Below, one piece after another: positions 17,741 through 26,997 of a DNA stretch of 64,000 bases (its first letter is position 1; the number at the start of each line of letters is the position of its first letter). The notes under the pieces are model-generated. The model searched no databases. It was not told the DNA's origin and saw only the letters and a program-made list of their open reading frames with translations. Both the position numbers and the translations under genes were made by a program. The DNA is from Microcoleus sp. FACHB-831 (GTDB lineage: Bacteria; Cyanobacteriota; Cyanobacteriia; Cyanobacteriales; FACHB-T130). Where the stretch lies: contig NZ_JACJON010000061.1 in the NCBI RefSeq assembly GCF_014695585.1, forward strand, positions 1 through 64,000, read 5' to 3'.

Positions 17741-18983
17741 CATGATGCCGATATTACCTGCCTTAAGGTCGAGGAACTATCAGCTGTTTTTCGCAGGCCA
17801 AGGGCTGTCCTTGATTGGAACCTGGATGACCCAAGTTGCAACAATTTGGCTTGTTTATAGCCTTACAAATTCTGCTTTGCTACTTGGTGTTGTTGGATTT
17901 GCTGGTCAAATACCCAGTTTTATTTTAACTCCTTTTGGAGGTGTAATAGTAGATAGATTTCCGCGCCATCGGCTGTTAATTGCCACTCAAATAATGGCGA
18001 TGATCCAGTCGTTAGCCCTAGCATTTATAGCATTAACAGGGATAATCAATATATGGCAAATTATTGTACTGAGTGTATTTCAAGGGGTTATAAATGCAGT
18101 TGATGCACCAGCCAGACAGGCATTCGTACCAGAAATTGTAGAAAAAAAAGAGGATTTAGCAAATGCGATCGCTCTCAATTCTTCCATGTTTAATGGGGCG
18201 CGACTAATTGGCCCTGCTATTGGAGGTTTGTTAGTTGCCTCAGTTGGTGCAGGTTACTGTTTTCTCATTGATGGCATTAGCTATATTGCCGTTATTATAG
18301 CTTTGCTAGCAATGAAGCTAGAACCCAGGAAAATAAAAGTTTCTAATAAACATCCTTGGAAAACATTGAAAGAAGGATTTGCATATACCTTCGGCTTCCC
18401 ACCAATTCGTTACATCATCATGCTGCTGGCTTTAGTCAGCTTTATGGGAATGCAATATACCGTTCTCGTGCCAATTTTTGCTACTAATATTCTTCATGGT
18501 GGCGCTGAAACGCTAGGTTTTTTGATGGCGGCTTCGGGAGTTGGGGCGTTAATTGGCGCGGTTCATCTAAGTACTCGACCAAGCATTTTAGGATTGGGCA
18601 AATTAATTGCTTTTGCTCCAGCCTTGATGGGAATTGGCCTTATTGGTTTTGCTCTATCCCGCGTGCTAGTAATTTCTTTACTGATGATGTTGCTGGTGGG
18701 TTTAGGTTTTATTCTGCAATTTACATCTAGCAATACAGTCGTCCAAACAATTGTCGAGGATGATAAGCGCGGACGGGTAATGAGTATATATACAATGGCG
18801 TTTTTTGGCGTCGTACCATTGGGAAATTTATTGGCTGGTAGTTTAGCTAGTAGAATTGGCGCTCCAAATACTTTAATTATCGCCGGGAGCTTTTGTATAT
18901 TAGGGTCAATTCTTTTTAGTAAACAACTACCCAAGTTAAGGGATATTATTCGCCCAATTTATACCAAAATTGGCATTATATAA
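17724..18983 (+). CDS. MFS transporter, EntS-like exporter
   Basis: The 419-residue product has about twelve membrane segments and the MFS signature GVIVDRFPRHRLLI between helices 2 and 3. It begins LRSRNYQLFFAGQGLSLIGTWM, typical of the EntS/MFS_3 group that exports siderophores and drugs. The mid-protein sequence DAPARQAFVPEIV and the C-terminal half TIVEDDKRGRVMSIY also fit. ATG 17724 is used; a TTG at 17721 is adjacent. The marR gene and operator-like repeats upstream suggest it is inducible. The substrate is unknown. Confidence 0.88.
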   Translation: MKKKTSMMPILPALRSRNYQLFFAGQGLSLIGTWMTQVATIWLVYSLTNSALLLGVVGFAGQIPSFILTPFGGVIVDRFPRHRLLIATQIMAMIQSLALAFIALTGIINIWQIIVLSVFQGVINAVDAPARQAFVPEIVEKKEDLANAIALNSSMFNGARLIGPAIGGLLVASVGAGYCFLIDGISYIAVIIALLAMKLEPRKIKVSNKHPWKTLKEGFAYTFGFPPIRYIIMLLALVSFMGMQYTVLVPIFATNILHGGAETLGFLMAASGVGALIGAVHLSTRPSILGLGKLIAFAPALMGIGLIGFALSRVLVISLLMMLLVGLGFILQFTSSNTVVQTIVEDDKRGRVMSIYTMAFFGVVPLGNLLAGSLASRIGAPNTLIIAGSFCILGSILFSKQLPKLRDIIRPIYTKIGII

Positions 18984-19037
18984 GGTCAAGCCAATTAGCG
19001 ATCGCGCCCTCGTCTTGGCAGGAATTGTTCAGCTATT

Positions 19038-19970
19038 TCACTCTTGTGTAATGCGCGACTGGAGAAACTTATCAAAAGTATCTCTGTCAGGCATCGAAGG
19101 TTGAGCGCCGGATTTAGTAGCTGAAAGGGCACCTGCGGCAGCACCCCAGATAACAGCTTCGTGCAGCGATCGCCCGGATGCTAAAGCTGCTGCCAAACCT
19201 CCATTAAAAGCATCCCCAGCCGCAACAGTATCAACTGCTTGGACAAGAAAAGCTGGAACGAAGAAAGTTTCCTCAGCCGTAGCGCACAAAACCCCGCGAT
19301 CGCCTAGTTTAGCGATCGCAGTTCCTACTCCCCGTTGAAGTAAAACAGACAGCGCCCTTGCTGCTGCTTCTTCTCCATCTACAGGAAAGCCCACCAACTG
19401 CCCTGCTTCAATTTCATTGGGGGTGATAATGTCAATCAACGGGTAAAGTTCGGCAGGTACGCCTCTACTTGCTGGTGCTGGGTCGAGAATTACTCTAACA
19501 CCCGCCTCTCGCGCTGCCGTTGCCGCTGCTTGCACTGCCGCAGCCGGAATCTCTAACTGTAATAACAACGCTGCTGCATCTGGTAGCAAAGCCCTCAGAC
19601 GCTCGACATCATCCTGATTCATGCGGCCATTAGCACCAGAGACGATAATAATATGATTTTCACCGCTATCGTCTACGGCAATAACAGCAACACCAGAATG
19701 CGCCGCCTCATCCACTAAAACCCCACTGGTTTCCACCCCAGCTAAATTAAGGCTGCTGAGGAGTTCGCGACCAAAACTGTCCCCACCCAGACGCCCAACC
19801 AGTTGAGTATCAATGCCAAGTTTTGCCGCTGCTACCGCCTGGTTTGCCCCTTTGCCACCAGGGGCGGTAAAAAAGTCATTTCCTAACAGCGTTTCACCAG
19901 GAATTGGCAAGCGGGGTGTTCTAGCTACCAAGTCCATGTTTATGCTGCCGAACACAATAATTTTTTTCAT
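19038..19970 (-). CDS. rbsK: Ribokinase
   Basis: The 310-residue product opens with MKKIIVFGSINMDLVARTPR and PIPGETLLGNDFFTAPGGKG (GGKGANQAVAAAKLG), which is the ribokinase start. It keeps ILDPAPA, ITPNEIEAGQLVG and the C-terminal DTVAAGDAFNGGLAAAL with the catalytic Asp. It phosphorylates D-ribose at O5 with ATP. An upstream in-frame extension to 20075 is rejected because the family start is at ATG 19970. The upstream spacer carries short dispersed repeats. No ribose transporter is nearby, so it may recycle ribose from nucleosides (a nucleoside hydrolase lies at 4635-5558). Confidence 0.92.
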   Translation of the reverse strand: MKKIIVFGSINMDLVARTPRLPIPGETLLGNDFFTAPGGKGANQAVAAAKLGIDTQLVGRLGGDSFGRELLSSLNLAGVETSGVLVDEAAHSGVAVIAVDDSGENHIIIVSGANGRMNQDDVERLRALLPDAAALLLQLEIPAAAVQAAATAAREAGVRVILDPAPASRGVPAELYPLIDIITPNEIEAGQLVGFPVDGEEAAARALSVLLQRGVGTAIAKLGDRGVLCATAEETFFVPAFLVQAVDTVAAGDAFNGGLAAALASGRSLHEAVIWGAAAGALSATKSGAQPSMPDRDTFDKFLQSRITQE

Positions 19971-20097
19971 TGGTAATGGGTTATGGGAGAGCTTTGTTAG
20001 CGTAGCGGAGCTTAGCAGGTTTTGAGTTTTGAATAATAACTTCAGACTCCTAGCTTTGATATTCCCAATTCCCAATTACCAATTCCTACTTAGTCCG

Positions 20098-21186
20098 TCA
20101 TGCCGTCACCGCCGCTTCTAGACCTAGTTGATTCATCAACCTTTCAATGTCGAAATGCTCGTTCATCAAATGACGGATGCACTCAACTTTAATCGGTTCG
20201 TGAAGACGCACTTGACCAAAGGCATTGTCTATAATTTCCACCGTCCTAAGCGTATCCAAGTCAACAGAAAGAACGGGAACTTCTAAATCTTCAGCACGGC
20301 TGAGGATAAACCCTTGTGGAGGGATGTGACCAGTTAAGATGAGGCATTGAGTTGAAGTTTCTAGGGCTGCCATTTGAATGTCTGTGCGATCGCCCCCAGT
20401 TACTACAGCCATGTTATTTCCTTTGCGGAAATACTCGAGGGCTGAATTTACATTCATCGCCCCAATTGTTAAGCTTTCTACCATCATGTCCAACCTGTCA
20501 GGACGACAGAGGATTTCAGCCTCTAACTGCTTCACCAGTTCCCCAACACTGACGCTTCGCAGCAAGCTACTTCTAGGCAACATCCCCAATACGGCAATAC
20601 CTTGCTGCTCAAGGAAAGGTCGCACCATAGTATGAGCTACTTCTATCTGGTCAGATGGAACATCGTTGATCAAGACACCCAGAAAGTAGTCACCCAGGCG
20701 CTGTTTAGCTGACAACAGGCAATCGACCAATTCAGCAGAGTGATAGCGAGCCACCAGTAAAACCGAAGCGCCGATTGCAGCCGCCACTTGTGCCAATGAC
20801 AAATTAAAAAGGCTACCCTCTTCAAGAGTGCCCGGTCCCTCTAATAAGAGCAAATCCCCGGCTGGCTCTTGTAGGTAATGCTTTAAAAACTGACCGTAAT
20901 CAGTTTTGTCTTCTCCCAAAAGACGCTTGTGAATGGTGTTAGCATCCACAGACAACAGAGGCCATTCCAAACGCTCTGGCGGCAACTTTAGCACCTGCGT
21001 CATAAACTCGATATCTTCATCAATTGGCGCTGTTTGATTGGCGCTAATAAAGGTACCCAGAGGTTTACCGTAGGCGATATCTAGACCTTTTTGTTGAAGC
21101 TGATGAGCAATTCCCAGAATTGTCGCTGACTTGCCGCTGTAAGCTTTGGTAGAGCCGATCAATAAATATTTAGGCAATTTTGGCAC
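20098..21186 (-). CDS. BioD-like ATPase with DRTGG domain (phosphotransacetylase-like)
   Basis: The 362-residue protein has an N-terminal dethiobiotin-synthetase-like NTPase domain: GSTKAYSGKSATILGIAHQL (P-loop), LLLLEGPGTLEEGS, VLLVARYHS and GVLINDVP. A C-terminal DRTGG domain follows, with NMAVVTGGDRTDIQMAAL near residue 270. Such two-domain proteins resemble the N-terminal part of long phosphotransacetylases but lack the catalytic domain. They are usually thought to sense nucleotides. The EbsA-like gene lies 26 bases upstream on the same strand and is probably in the same operon. Confidence 0.82.
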   Translation of the reverse strand: MPKLPKYLLIGSTKAYSGKSATILGIAHQLQQKGLDIAYGKPLGTFISANQTAPIDEDIEFMTQVLKLPPERLEWPLLSVDANTIHKRLLGEDKTDYGQFLKHYLQEPAGDLLLLEGPGTLEEGSLFNLSLAQVAAAIGASVLLVARYHSAELVDCLLSAKQRLGDYFLGVLINDVPSDQIEVAHTMVRPFLEQQGIAVLGMLPRSSLLRSVSVGELVKQLEAEILCRPDRLDMMVESLTIGAMNVNSALEYFRKGNNMAVVTGGDRTDIQMAALETSTQCLILTGHIPPQGFILSRAEDLEVPVLSVDLDTLRTVEIIDNAFGQVRLHEPIKVECIRHLMNEHFDIERLMNQLGLEAAVTA

Positions 21187-21212
21187 ACCCTCACTCCTGT
21201 GTTAAATGTTTT

Positions 21213-21587
21213 TTAAGTATCTGCCCGTAGCAACCTGCGGTAGAACGCTTGAGAAAAATCAGCAGAGCGCGTGCGCTTGAAAGTATTGATCACGTCTATT
21301 AAAAAATCGACAAACTCAGAATTTGCCAAAGTGACTTCGTAACTCAGTTCCGCATTGTTATCAAACTGCATCCGGCAACGGGTCAGTTCTGAGGGCAGTT
21401 TGGAGACAAACCATGTTGCTACAAAAGGAATGTTCTCACCACCTTCAATTTTACGCTGCCCTTCTAATGACCCTTTTTGATAAAGGCTAATTGCTAGAGG
21501 CAGCATAGTGCGCTTTGCGCCTTGGTAGTAAGGCATATAGACAGCTACGGCTCCTTGTTCAGCAGGCTTTAGTTGTTCAATAGACAT
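21213..21587 (-). CDS. Probable type IV pilus biogenesis protein EbsA
   Basis: The 124-residue product starts MSIEQLKPAEQGAVAVYMPY and contains YQKGSLEGQRKIEGGENIPF, LTRCRMQFDNNAELSYEVTL and a C-terminal TFKRTRSADFSQAFYRRLL. From memory this resembles the cyanobacterial protein EbsA, which in Synechococcus associates with the type IV pilus machinery and affects biofilm self-suppression. I could not verify this by search. It has no signal peptide and is soluble. It is upstream of the DRTGG protein in an apparent two-gene operon. Confidence 0.55.
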   Translation of the reverse strand: MSIEQLKPAEQGAVAVYMPYYQGAKRTMLPLAISLYQKGSLEGQRKIEGGENIPFVATWFVSKLPSELTRCRMQFDNNAELSYEVTLANSEFVDFLIDVINTFKRTRSADFSQAFYRRLLRADT

Positions 21588-22054
21588 AGTGGAATCTTCC
21601 TCAATTTCCGTTGATTTGGCAGTTTTTCAGGTATATATATGTTTTGACTGGGTGGAGTGGGAACACAGTATGAGTGTCAGATCGGGGAAAAGAAGGCCAT
21701 ACCAAGCGATCGCACGAGGCTGACACAACAGGTTGTATTGTTCTCCGAGTGCATTTAGGGGTAATCCTGTTAATCTAGTTTAATTTCAACTTGTTAGCAG
21801 TCAAATTAATATTGTCCCACGATCGGACAGGCTCTAAGAAAGCACGGCGCATAGGACTCAGAGATAGTGTTGAGCTTGCGGCGTTGAATTAAGAATTAAA
21901 GAATTCTTAATTCAAAACCGGAGGCGGAGCAACTCCTGCTCCGCTCAAAACTTTTTCTCACTACCCCATACCGCACGATCGATCCCAAATTACCGCTTCC
22001 CCAGGACGCTTCTTTCCTCAGAGGTGTTGACTAACGGTTTACTAAAGCTAAAGA
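21588..22054. other. Intergenic region with two hairpins
   Basis: No gene is supported. A perfect inverted repeat (TTGAATTAAGAATT, 21884-21897, with its complement at 21902-21915) forms a 14-bp stem with a four-base loop. A GCGGAGCA/TGCTCCGC hairpin follows directly, near 21924-21944. Together they look like a dispersed repeat element rather than a terminator, since no T run follows. Confidence 0.5.
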
Positions 22055-23059
22055 ATGCTATGGAAGACCCTACAGCAGGAACCTATGGCACCTCTGGTTG
22101 CAAATTACTACCTTACCTATCGCTGCAATGCCCGCTGTCATTTTTGTAACATATGGGCGCTAGAGCCACCCAAAGAAGCTGATTTTGCTACAATTCAGCA
22201 CAATTTGCAGGATTTGCGTCGCCTTGGTGTTAAATATGTGGATTTCACGGGTGGCGAACCCCTGCTGCGGCAAGATGTTACCGAAATTTACGCCGAAGCT
22301 AAAAAGCAGGGTTTTACAACCAGCATGACAACCAACACCATCCTTTACCCTAAAAAGGCTAAGGAAATGAAAGGTCTGGTTGACTTCCTCAATTTCTCCT
22401 TGGATGGCGCCGATGCAGAAACTCACGACCACTCGCGGGGAGTGAAAATTTTTGACACATTAGTGGAATCGGTAAAGATAGCTCATTCCCTTGGCGAGTA
22501 CCCCGTTCTGAATCACACAGTTACAGCTCAGAACTACGATCGCATTAGTGAAGTGGGAGAACTGGGTAAACAGTTGGGCGCGCGCGTATGGCTCAACCCA
22601 GCTTTCACAGCTCACGACAACTACAATTCAAAGAAGAATCCCACAGTCGAAATGGTAGCGGCAATCGAGGATGCTGCCAAGAAATATAACAATGTCGGAT
22701 ACAATAAGGCAGCACTGGCCTTCATAGAAGCTGGGGGTAATGATACTAAAAATCCTCGCTGTAAAGCGGTGGATGCGGTAATTGCTATTTCTCCAGATGA
22801 CAAGCTACTGTTGCCTTGCTACCACTTTGCCCAGGCTGGAGTGAGTATTGATGGTAAACTCTACGACCTATACCGGAAATCGGAAGAAGTAGAGAAATAC
22901 CGCCAATCTCAGGGCAAACTAGCGGTGTGCGAAGGATGTACGGTATGGTGTTACCTGATCCCCAGCTTCTTTATGGGGGTTGATAAGTATTGGTGGTTGA
23001 ATCAAGTAACCTATGCCGGAGAATTCCTGGCCAGAAAACGATTCTTACAACGAGCATAG
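22055..23059 (+). CDS. Radical SAM protein with C-terminal cysteine cluster
   Basis: The product has 334 residues. CNARCHFCNIW near residue 28 is the CxxxCxxC site for the [4Fe-4S] cluster that cleaves S-adenosylmethionine. VDFTGGEPLLRQDV is the GGEP motif. Downstream cysteines in RCKAVDAVIAISPD, LLPCYHF and CEGCTVWC could bind a second cluster as in SPASM/Twitch proteins. The reaction is unknown. Its stop codon lies within the reading frame of the GT2 gene (46-bp overlap), so the two are likely translated together and may modify one product. ATG 22055 lacks a strong binding site. Confidence 0.85.
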   Translation: MLWKTLQQEPMAPLVANYYLTYRCNARCHFCNIWALEPPKEADFATIQHNLQDLRRLGVKYVDFTGGEPLLRQDVTEIYAEAKKQGFTTSMTTNTILYPKKAKEMKGLVDFLNFSLDGADAETHDHSRGVKIFDTLVESVKIAHSLGEYPVLNHTVTAQNYDRISEVGELGKQLGARVWLNPAFTAHDNYNSKKNPTVEMVAAIEDAAKKYNNVGYNKAALAFIEAGGNDTKNPRCKAVDAVIAISPDDKLLLPCYHFAQAGVSIDGKLYDLYRKSEEVEKYRQSQGKLAVCEGCTVWCYLIPSFFMGVDKYWWLNQVTYAGEFLARKRFLQRA

Positions 23060-24473
23060 AGACGCGATAAATCGTGTCTCTACAAAAATAGACTCGCTGT
23101 TGTCTGACGGGGGAGACGAAATCTATGATGTCTCTACACTCGAAGAGCTTGAGAGCGACTACTTCCAGGGAGGGTCGAACCGTCGCCGCAAAGCAGCGAT
23201 CGCATTAACCCTAATCTGGGCTAGCACCATTGGCCTGCATTTGGTTTCCTGGGGCGTGTGGCTGGTACTCGGCTTGACGAGTCTGTTGAGCATTCAGGCA
23301 CTGCGCGTCCTATTCGCTCGCCCCCGACCCGTCCCAAGTCCGTTGTCAGAGGAAACCAGGTCAAATTGGCCTTTAGTCTCCCTCCTAGTGGCTGCTAAAA
23401 ATGAAGAAGCAGTAATTGCTCGTTTGGTAAGAAACCTCTGCAACTTGGATTACCCAGTCGATCGGTATGAAGTTTGGGTAATTGACGATCGCAGTACGGA
23501 CAAAACACCACTAATGTTGGATCAATTGGCTAAGGAATACAGCCAGTTGAAGGTACTGCGCCGAGGCGCTGGTGCTGGTGGCGGTAAGTCGGGGGCGCTA
23601 AATCAGGTGTTACCTCTGACAAAAGGCGAATTTGTGGCTGTGTTTGATGCCGATGCTCAAGTAACTCCAGATTTGTTGCGACGAGTGTTGCCATTGTTTG
23701 AGCGGCAAATGGTGGGAGCAGTGCAAGTGCGAAAAGCGATCGCTAATGCCTCCCTCAATTTCTGGACGAAGGGGCAAGCGGCAGAAATGGCCTTGGATTC
23801 GTATTTCCAGCAACAGCGCACTGCTATTACTGGCATTGGAGAACTGCGCGGAAACGGTCAGTTTGTCCGGCGAGCCGCTTTAGACCGTTGTGGCGGCTGG
23901 AATGAGGAAACCATAACAGATGATTTAGATTTAACCCTACGGCTGCACTTAGACCATTGGGATATCGATTTCCTCAACATCCCAGCAGTACAAGAAGAAG
24001 GAGTTACAAGCGCGATCGCTCTGTGGCATCAGCGCAACCGTTGGGCAGAAGGCGGCTATCAGCGCTATTTGGACTACTGGCGGCTAATTGTTAGCAACCG
24101 TATGGGGGTACTCAAAACCTTCGATATGTTTGGGTTTTGGATAATTCAGTACATCTTGCCAACAGCAGGAGTACCAGATTGTTTAATGGCGATCGCGCGG
24201 CATCGTCCACCCGTCTTCAGTCCCCTCACTGGTATGGCTCTTACCCTTTCTCTCATCGGTATGACTACGGGACTGCGCCGCATACGTCGAGACGAAGAAC
24301 AACAGCAAAATTTTCTGCTCGCGCTGTCTCAAACCATACGCGGCACGATTTATATGTTCCACTGGTTGATAGTTATGCCCAGTACCACCGCCCGTATTTC
24401 CGTCCGACCCAAGCGCCTGAAATGGGTTAAAACGGTGCATCAAGGCAGTACAGATGAGAGTTTTGAGTTTTGA
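23013..24473 (+). CDS. Membrane GT2 glycosyltransferase
   Basis: The product has 486 residues. Two N-terminal membrane helices lie near residues 60-100. A GT2 domain of the processive type follows, with LVAAKNEEAVIARLV, VIDDRSTDK and the metal-binding VFDADAQ. The base region is ITDDLDLTLRL, with QRNRWAEGG in place of QxxRW. Three or more C-terminal helices come next. It should polymerise or transfer sugar at the inner membrane. The start (ATG 23013) lies inside the radical SAM gene, and residues 15-25 or so are encoded by a repeat hairpin; a start after the repeat is possible. The last residues SFEF come from a gagttttgag repeat that supplies the stop. Confidence 0.85.
   Translation: MPENSWPENDSYNEHRDAINRVSTKIDSLLSDGGDEIYDVSTLEELESDYFQGGSNRRRKAAIALTLIWASTIGLHLVSWGVWLVLGLTSLLSIQALRVLFARPRPVPSPLSEETRSNWPLVSLLVAAKNEEAVIARLVRNLCNLDYPVDRYEVWVIDDRSTDKTPLMLDQLAKEYSQLKVLRRGAGAGGGKSGALNQVLPLTKGEFVAVFDADAQVTPDLLRRVLPLFERQMVGAVQVRKAIANASLNFWTKGQAAEMALDSYFQQQRTAITGIGELRGNGQFVRRAALDRCGGWNEETITDDLDLTLRLHLDHWDIDFLNIPAVQEEGVTSAIALWHQRNRWAEGGYQRYLDYWRLIVSNRMGVLKTFDMFGFWIIQYILPTAGVPDCLMAIARHRPPVFSPLTGMALTLSLIGMTTGLRRIRRDEEQQQNFLLALSQTIRGTIYMFHWLIVMPSTTARISVRPKRLKWVKTVHQGSTDESFEF
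23058..23081 (+). repeat. Dispersed hairpin repeat at the radical SAM/GT2 junction
   Basis: AGAGACGCGAT and ATCGTGTCTCT form an 11-bp stem (one G-U pair) with a two-base loop. The unit resembles the AGAGACGCGATAAATCGTGTCTCT repeat that I recall as common in filamentous cyanobacteria. It provides the stop codon of the upstream gene and is translated in the downstream one. Confidence 0.75.
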
Positions 24474-24523
24474 GTCTTCAGCGGAGCCGGAGACGCCTGT
24501 TCCCGGACTCCGGACTCCAAATC

Positions 24524-26512
24524 TCAAAACGGTACATCCTCATCATCATCTTGCTCCTCTTCAGGCTGCGGTTCCAGTTCAGGGGCAAGAACACTAATCT
24601 GTTCCGACATTTGAGTATTACTGGCTATCATTGGCGGTTCTAGCTGCATTAGCACCGTCCCATCGAAAGCCTTAGCGAGACGTTGAGCAGCGATCGCTAC
24701 TTCTTCTTCTTTAAAATTATTCTCTTTAGCTACATAGGGCTGTAATTCTTTCTTAGAAGTTTCGGCAACTTTAGGAACTGACGCTGCAACAGATGGCTCA
24801 GCAGGCTTAGACAAAGGTGGTACTGCTGCGGGAGTCGATGTTTCCGCAGGTTTAGTAGCAGCAGGTGTAGAGGGCGATCGCTGTACATCAGCCTGTTTTG
24901 CCGTCGCCGTCGTTGCCATTCCCCCTTCCAACTTAACCCTTACCTTGCATTTAAGAGCATCTTGAAAAGCTGCTTCGATATTAGCTACTTTTCCCTGGAG
25001 TTGATTCCTCCATATCGGTGAAATGCTAATAAGAGCGCTTTCACCATCAAAACTTATCAGATGACCTTTTTGACGTAGCAACTGCTGCGTGGACATAGGC
25101 TGAAGATGGGAAAGCATCTGCTGCCAAGTTTCTTGTAAGTCAATTGACTGACTTACAGCGGGTATAGCTTCTGGCTGTACGCTGTTAACGGGAGTTGGCG
25201 ACACATTTGGTGTCTCCTCTGGCTGCGTCTGCTGATATGAGTTTTTAGGTTGCGAAGAGAGAGAGTCTTTGCCTTGTAGAGGAATTGATGCATCGGGTTT
25301 TTCTTGTACAGGGGGAGACTGTTTTACCTCACGCTCTTGTACCGGAGGAGTTCTTTTCTCTTGACGATATTGAGGTGGATTACTCTGGCTCCGAGATTGA
25401 AACTGTTCTGATTGAACGCTAGAAACTTCGCTCAACAATCCTAACAGCGTTACTTCTAACCACAAACGCGGCTGAGTCGTATTTTTAATTTGAACTTCAC
25501 TATCTTTAAGGTGTTTCTGCCAAAACAAGATAGCGGCAATTTCCATATCTTTAGCAATTTCGCACAAAGCGCTCCACGTTGGTGCTGTTAAGGCAACCAT
25601 ATCGCTGCGGTTAGGAGCAGTTTTTGCTATTAGCAAATCTCGATAGAAACCAGCGAAATTTTGCAGTACGATCAGAGGTTCTCTGCCTCTGTCCATCAAG
25701 TTGCGAGCTTTTTCAAGAACACCTTCAGTATTGCGGGATGCGATCGCTCTCAACAACTCCATCAAATCTCGTTCTGGCACCGCACCGACTAAATCCCAAA
25801 CCCGCTCTACTGTAACTTCCCCAGCTAATAAACTAAGTTGATCCAAAAGACTTTCTGCATCTCTCAATCCACCCTGAGAAAATTGGCCTACAAGTGTTAT
25901 TGCTTCACCTGTAATATTGATATTTTCAATTTCCGCAATTTTCCGCAGGTGTTTCACCATCTCGTCTAGAGGGATGCGCCTAAAATCGAATCTTTGGCAG
26001 CGGGAGATGATTGTTGGTAATACTCTTTGAGGGTCGGTTGTAGCTAAGACAAATACTACTCGATTTGGCGGTTCTTCTAATGTTTTTAAAAGGGCGTTAA
26101 AGGCGGCGTTCGATAGCATATGAACTTCGTCGATAACATAAACCTTATATCGACATTGAACTGGAGAAAATTGCGCCTTTTCGATTATTTCTCTAATATT
26201 ATCAACGCCAGTATTGCTAGCAGCGTCAATTTCAATAACGTCGAGGGTTGAACCTTTAGTGATGCCCTTGCAAACATCACAAATGCCACAGGGATCGGGT
26301 ACAGGTTTATTGGTTTTAAGACAGTTTAGGGATTTAGCCAGAATTCTAGCACTGGAAGTTTTGCCCGTACCCCTAGAACCAGTGAACAGATAAGCTGGAG
26401 CAATCTTTTCTTGGCGGATGGCATTGGTGAGCGTAGTAGCGATCGCTTCTTGTCCCACCAGATCTGCAAATGTCTGTGGGCGATACTTGTGATGCAGGGG
26501 TTCGTAAGTCAC
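24524..26512 (-). CDS. dnaX: DNA polymerase III subunit gamma/tau
   Basis: DnaX is the clamp-loader ATPase that loads the sliding clamp and couples polymerases at the fork. In this 662-residue product the AAA+ domain has YEPLHHKYRPQTFADLVGQ, P-loop GSRGTGKTSSA and a zinc site of four Cys in CL...PCGICDVC. VYVIDEVHMLSNAAFNALL is Walker B, with the arginine-finger region ISRCQRFDFRRI. A Pro/Gln/Glu-rich linker of 150 residues leads to a C-terminal domain and an acidic tail. No intein interrupts the P-loop. GTG 26512 (VTYEPLHH) is the best start; 45 further codons upstream are open but look untranslated. Confidence 0.95.
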   Translation of the reverse strand: MTYEPLHHKYRPQTFADLVGQEAIATTLTNAIRQEKIAPAYLFTGSRGTGKTSSARILAKSLNCLKTNKPVPDPCGICDVCKGITKGSTLDVIEIDAASNTGVDNIREIIEKAQFSPVQCRYKVYVIDEVHMLSNAAFNALLKTLEEPPNRVVFVLATTDPQRVLPTIISRCQRFDFRRIPLDEMVKHLRKIAEIENINITGEAITLVGQFSQGGLRDAESLLDQLSLLAGEVTVERVWDLVGAVPERDLMELLRAIASRNTEGVLEKARNLMDRGREPLIVLQNFAGFYRDLLIAKTAPNRSDMVALTAPTWSALCEIAKDMEIAAILFWQKHLKDSEVQIKNTTQPRLWLEVTLLGLLSEVSSVQSEQFQSRSQSNPPQYRQEKRTPPVQEREVKQSPPVQEKPDASIPLQGKDSLSSQPKNSYQQTQPEETPNVSPTPVNSVQPEAIPAVSQSIDLQETWQQMLSHLQPMSTQQLLRQKGHLISFDGESALISISPIWRNQLQGKVANIEAAFQDALKCKVRVKLEGGMATTATAKQADVQRSPSTPAATKPAETSTPAAVPPLSKPAEPSVAASVPKVAETSKKELQPYVAKENNFKEEEVAIAAQRLAKAFDGTVLMQLEPPMIASNTQMSEQISVLAPELEPQPEEEQDDDEDVPF

Positions 26513-26997
26513 GGCTGGAGGTCGAGTAGAAGAGATACGGATAGTCGCCCTTAAAAGTCTAGCGTGTTGCTCTAGCCCAACCCAGGCGAGATTATTTCCA
26601 TCCCCAATCGGGATTTTACATAGCCGCCCATGCGCCAATAGATTCAACCCCTATCGCTATTTACAATACTTTACTTTGCCTATACAGATTGGGTAAAAAT
26701 CTTGAAGCGCATAGCTTTTCTTTTTTTTGTATGACAGCTCGCGTTCCCTGTATGGCAAGGGGAATGCTTTTACCTTGCTGAACCGGGGCGCGTTGTAGTG
26801 CATCCACATACAGACCGCTAATAGTCTTCTGTTACTGTCCTTAAATATGGTCGGTTAACCGTAAAGCTACATTACGGTTAACCGTAATTATAATTGCCCC
26901 CCGATGGGGGGGCAAGGAGATTGCAGTTAGGTTTTTTACTTCAGCAGATCGCTAACCTGAGTAATATCTAAGACATCCGGTTATAAAATCGGGGTAA
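26513..26997. promoter_or_regulatory. Upstream region of the CHAT gene: palindromes and hairpin
   Basis: The spacer between dnaX and the CHAT gene has two copies of GGTTAACCGTAA. One is at 26853-26864, and the second lies in the perfect 16-base palindrome TTACGGTTAACCGTAA at 26872-26887. Together they give a 13-bp inverted repeat (26852-26864 and 26872-26884). A further hairpin TTGCCCCCC/GGGGGGCAA surrounds 26894-26915. The palindromes look like a protein-binding site about 110 bases before the CHAT start; the hairpin may be in its leader. Confidence 0.6.

Noticed and set aside
24524-26647. Intein in DnaX
   Set aside because: The P-loop GSRGTGKTSSA and neighbouring motifs are continuous, unlike the Synechocystis copy.
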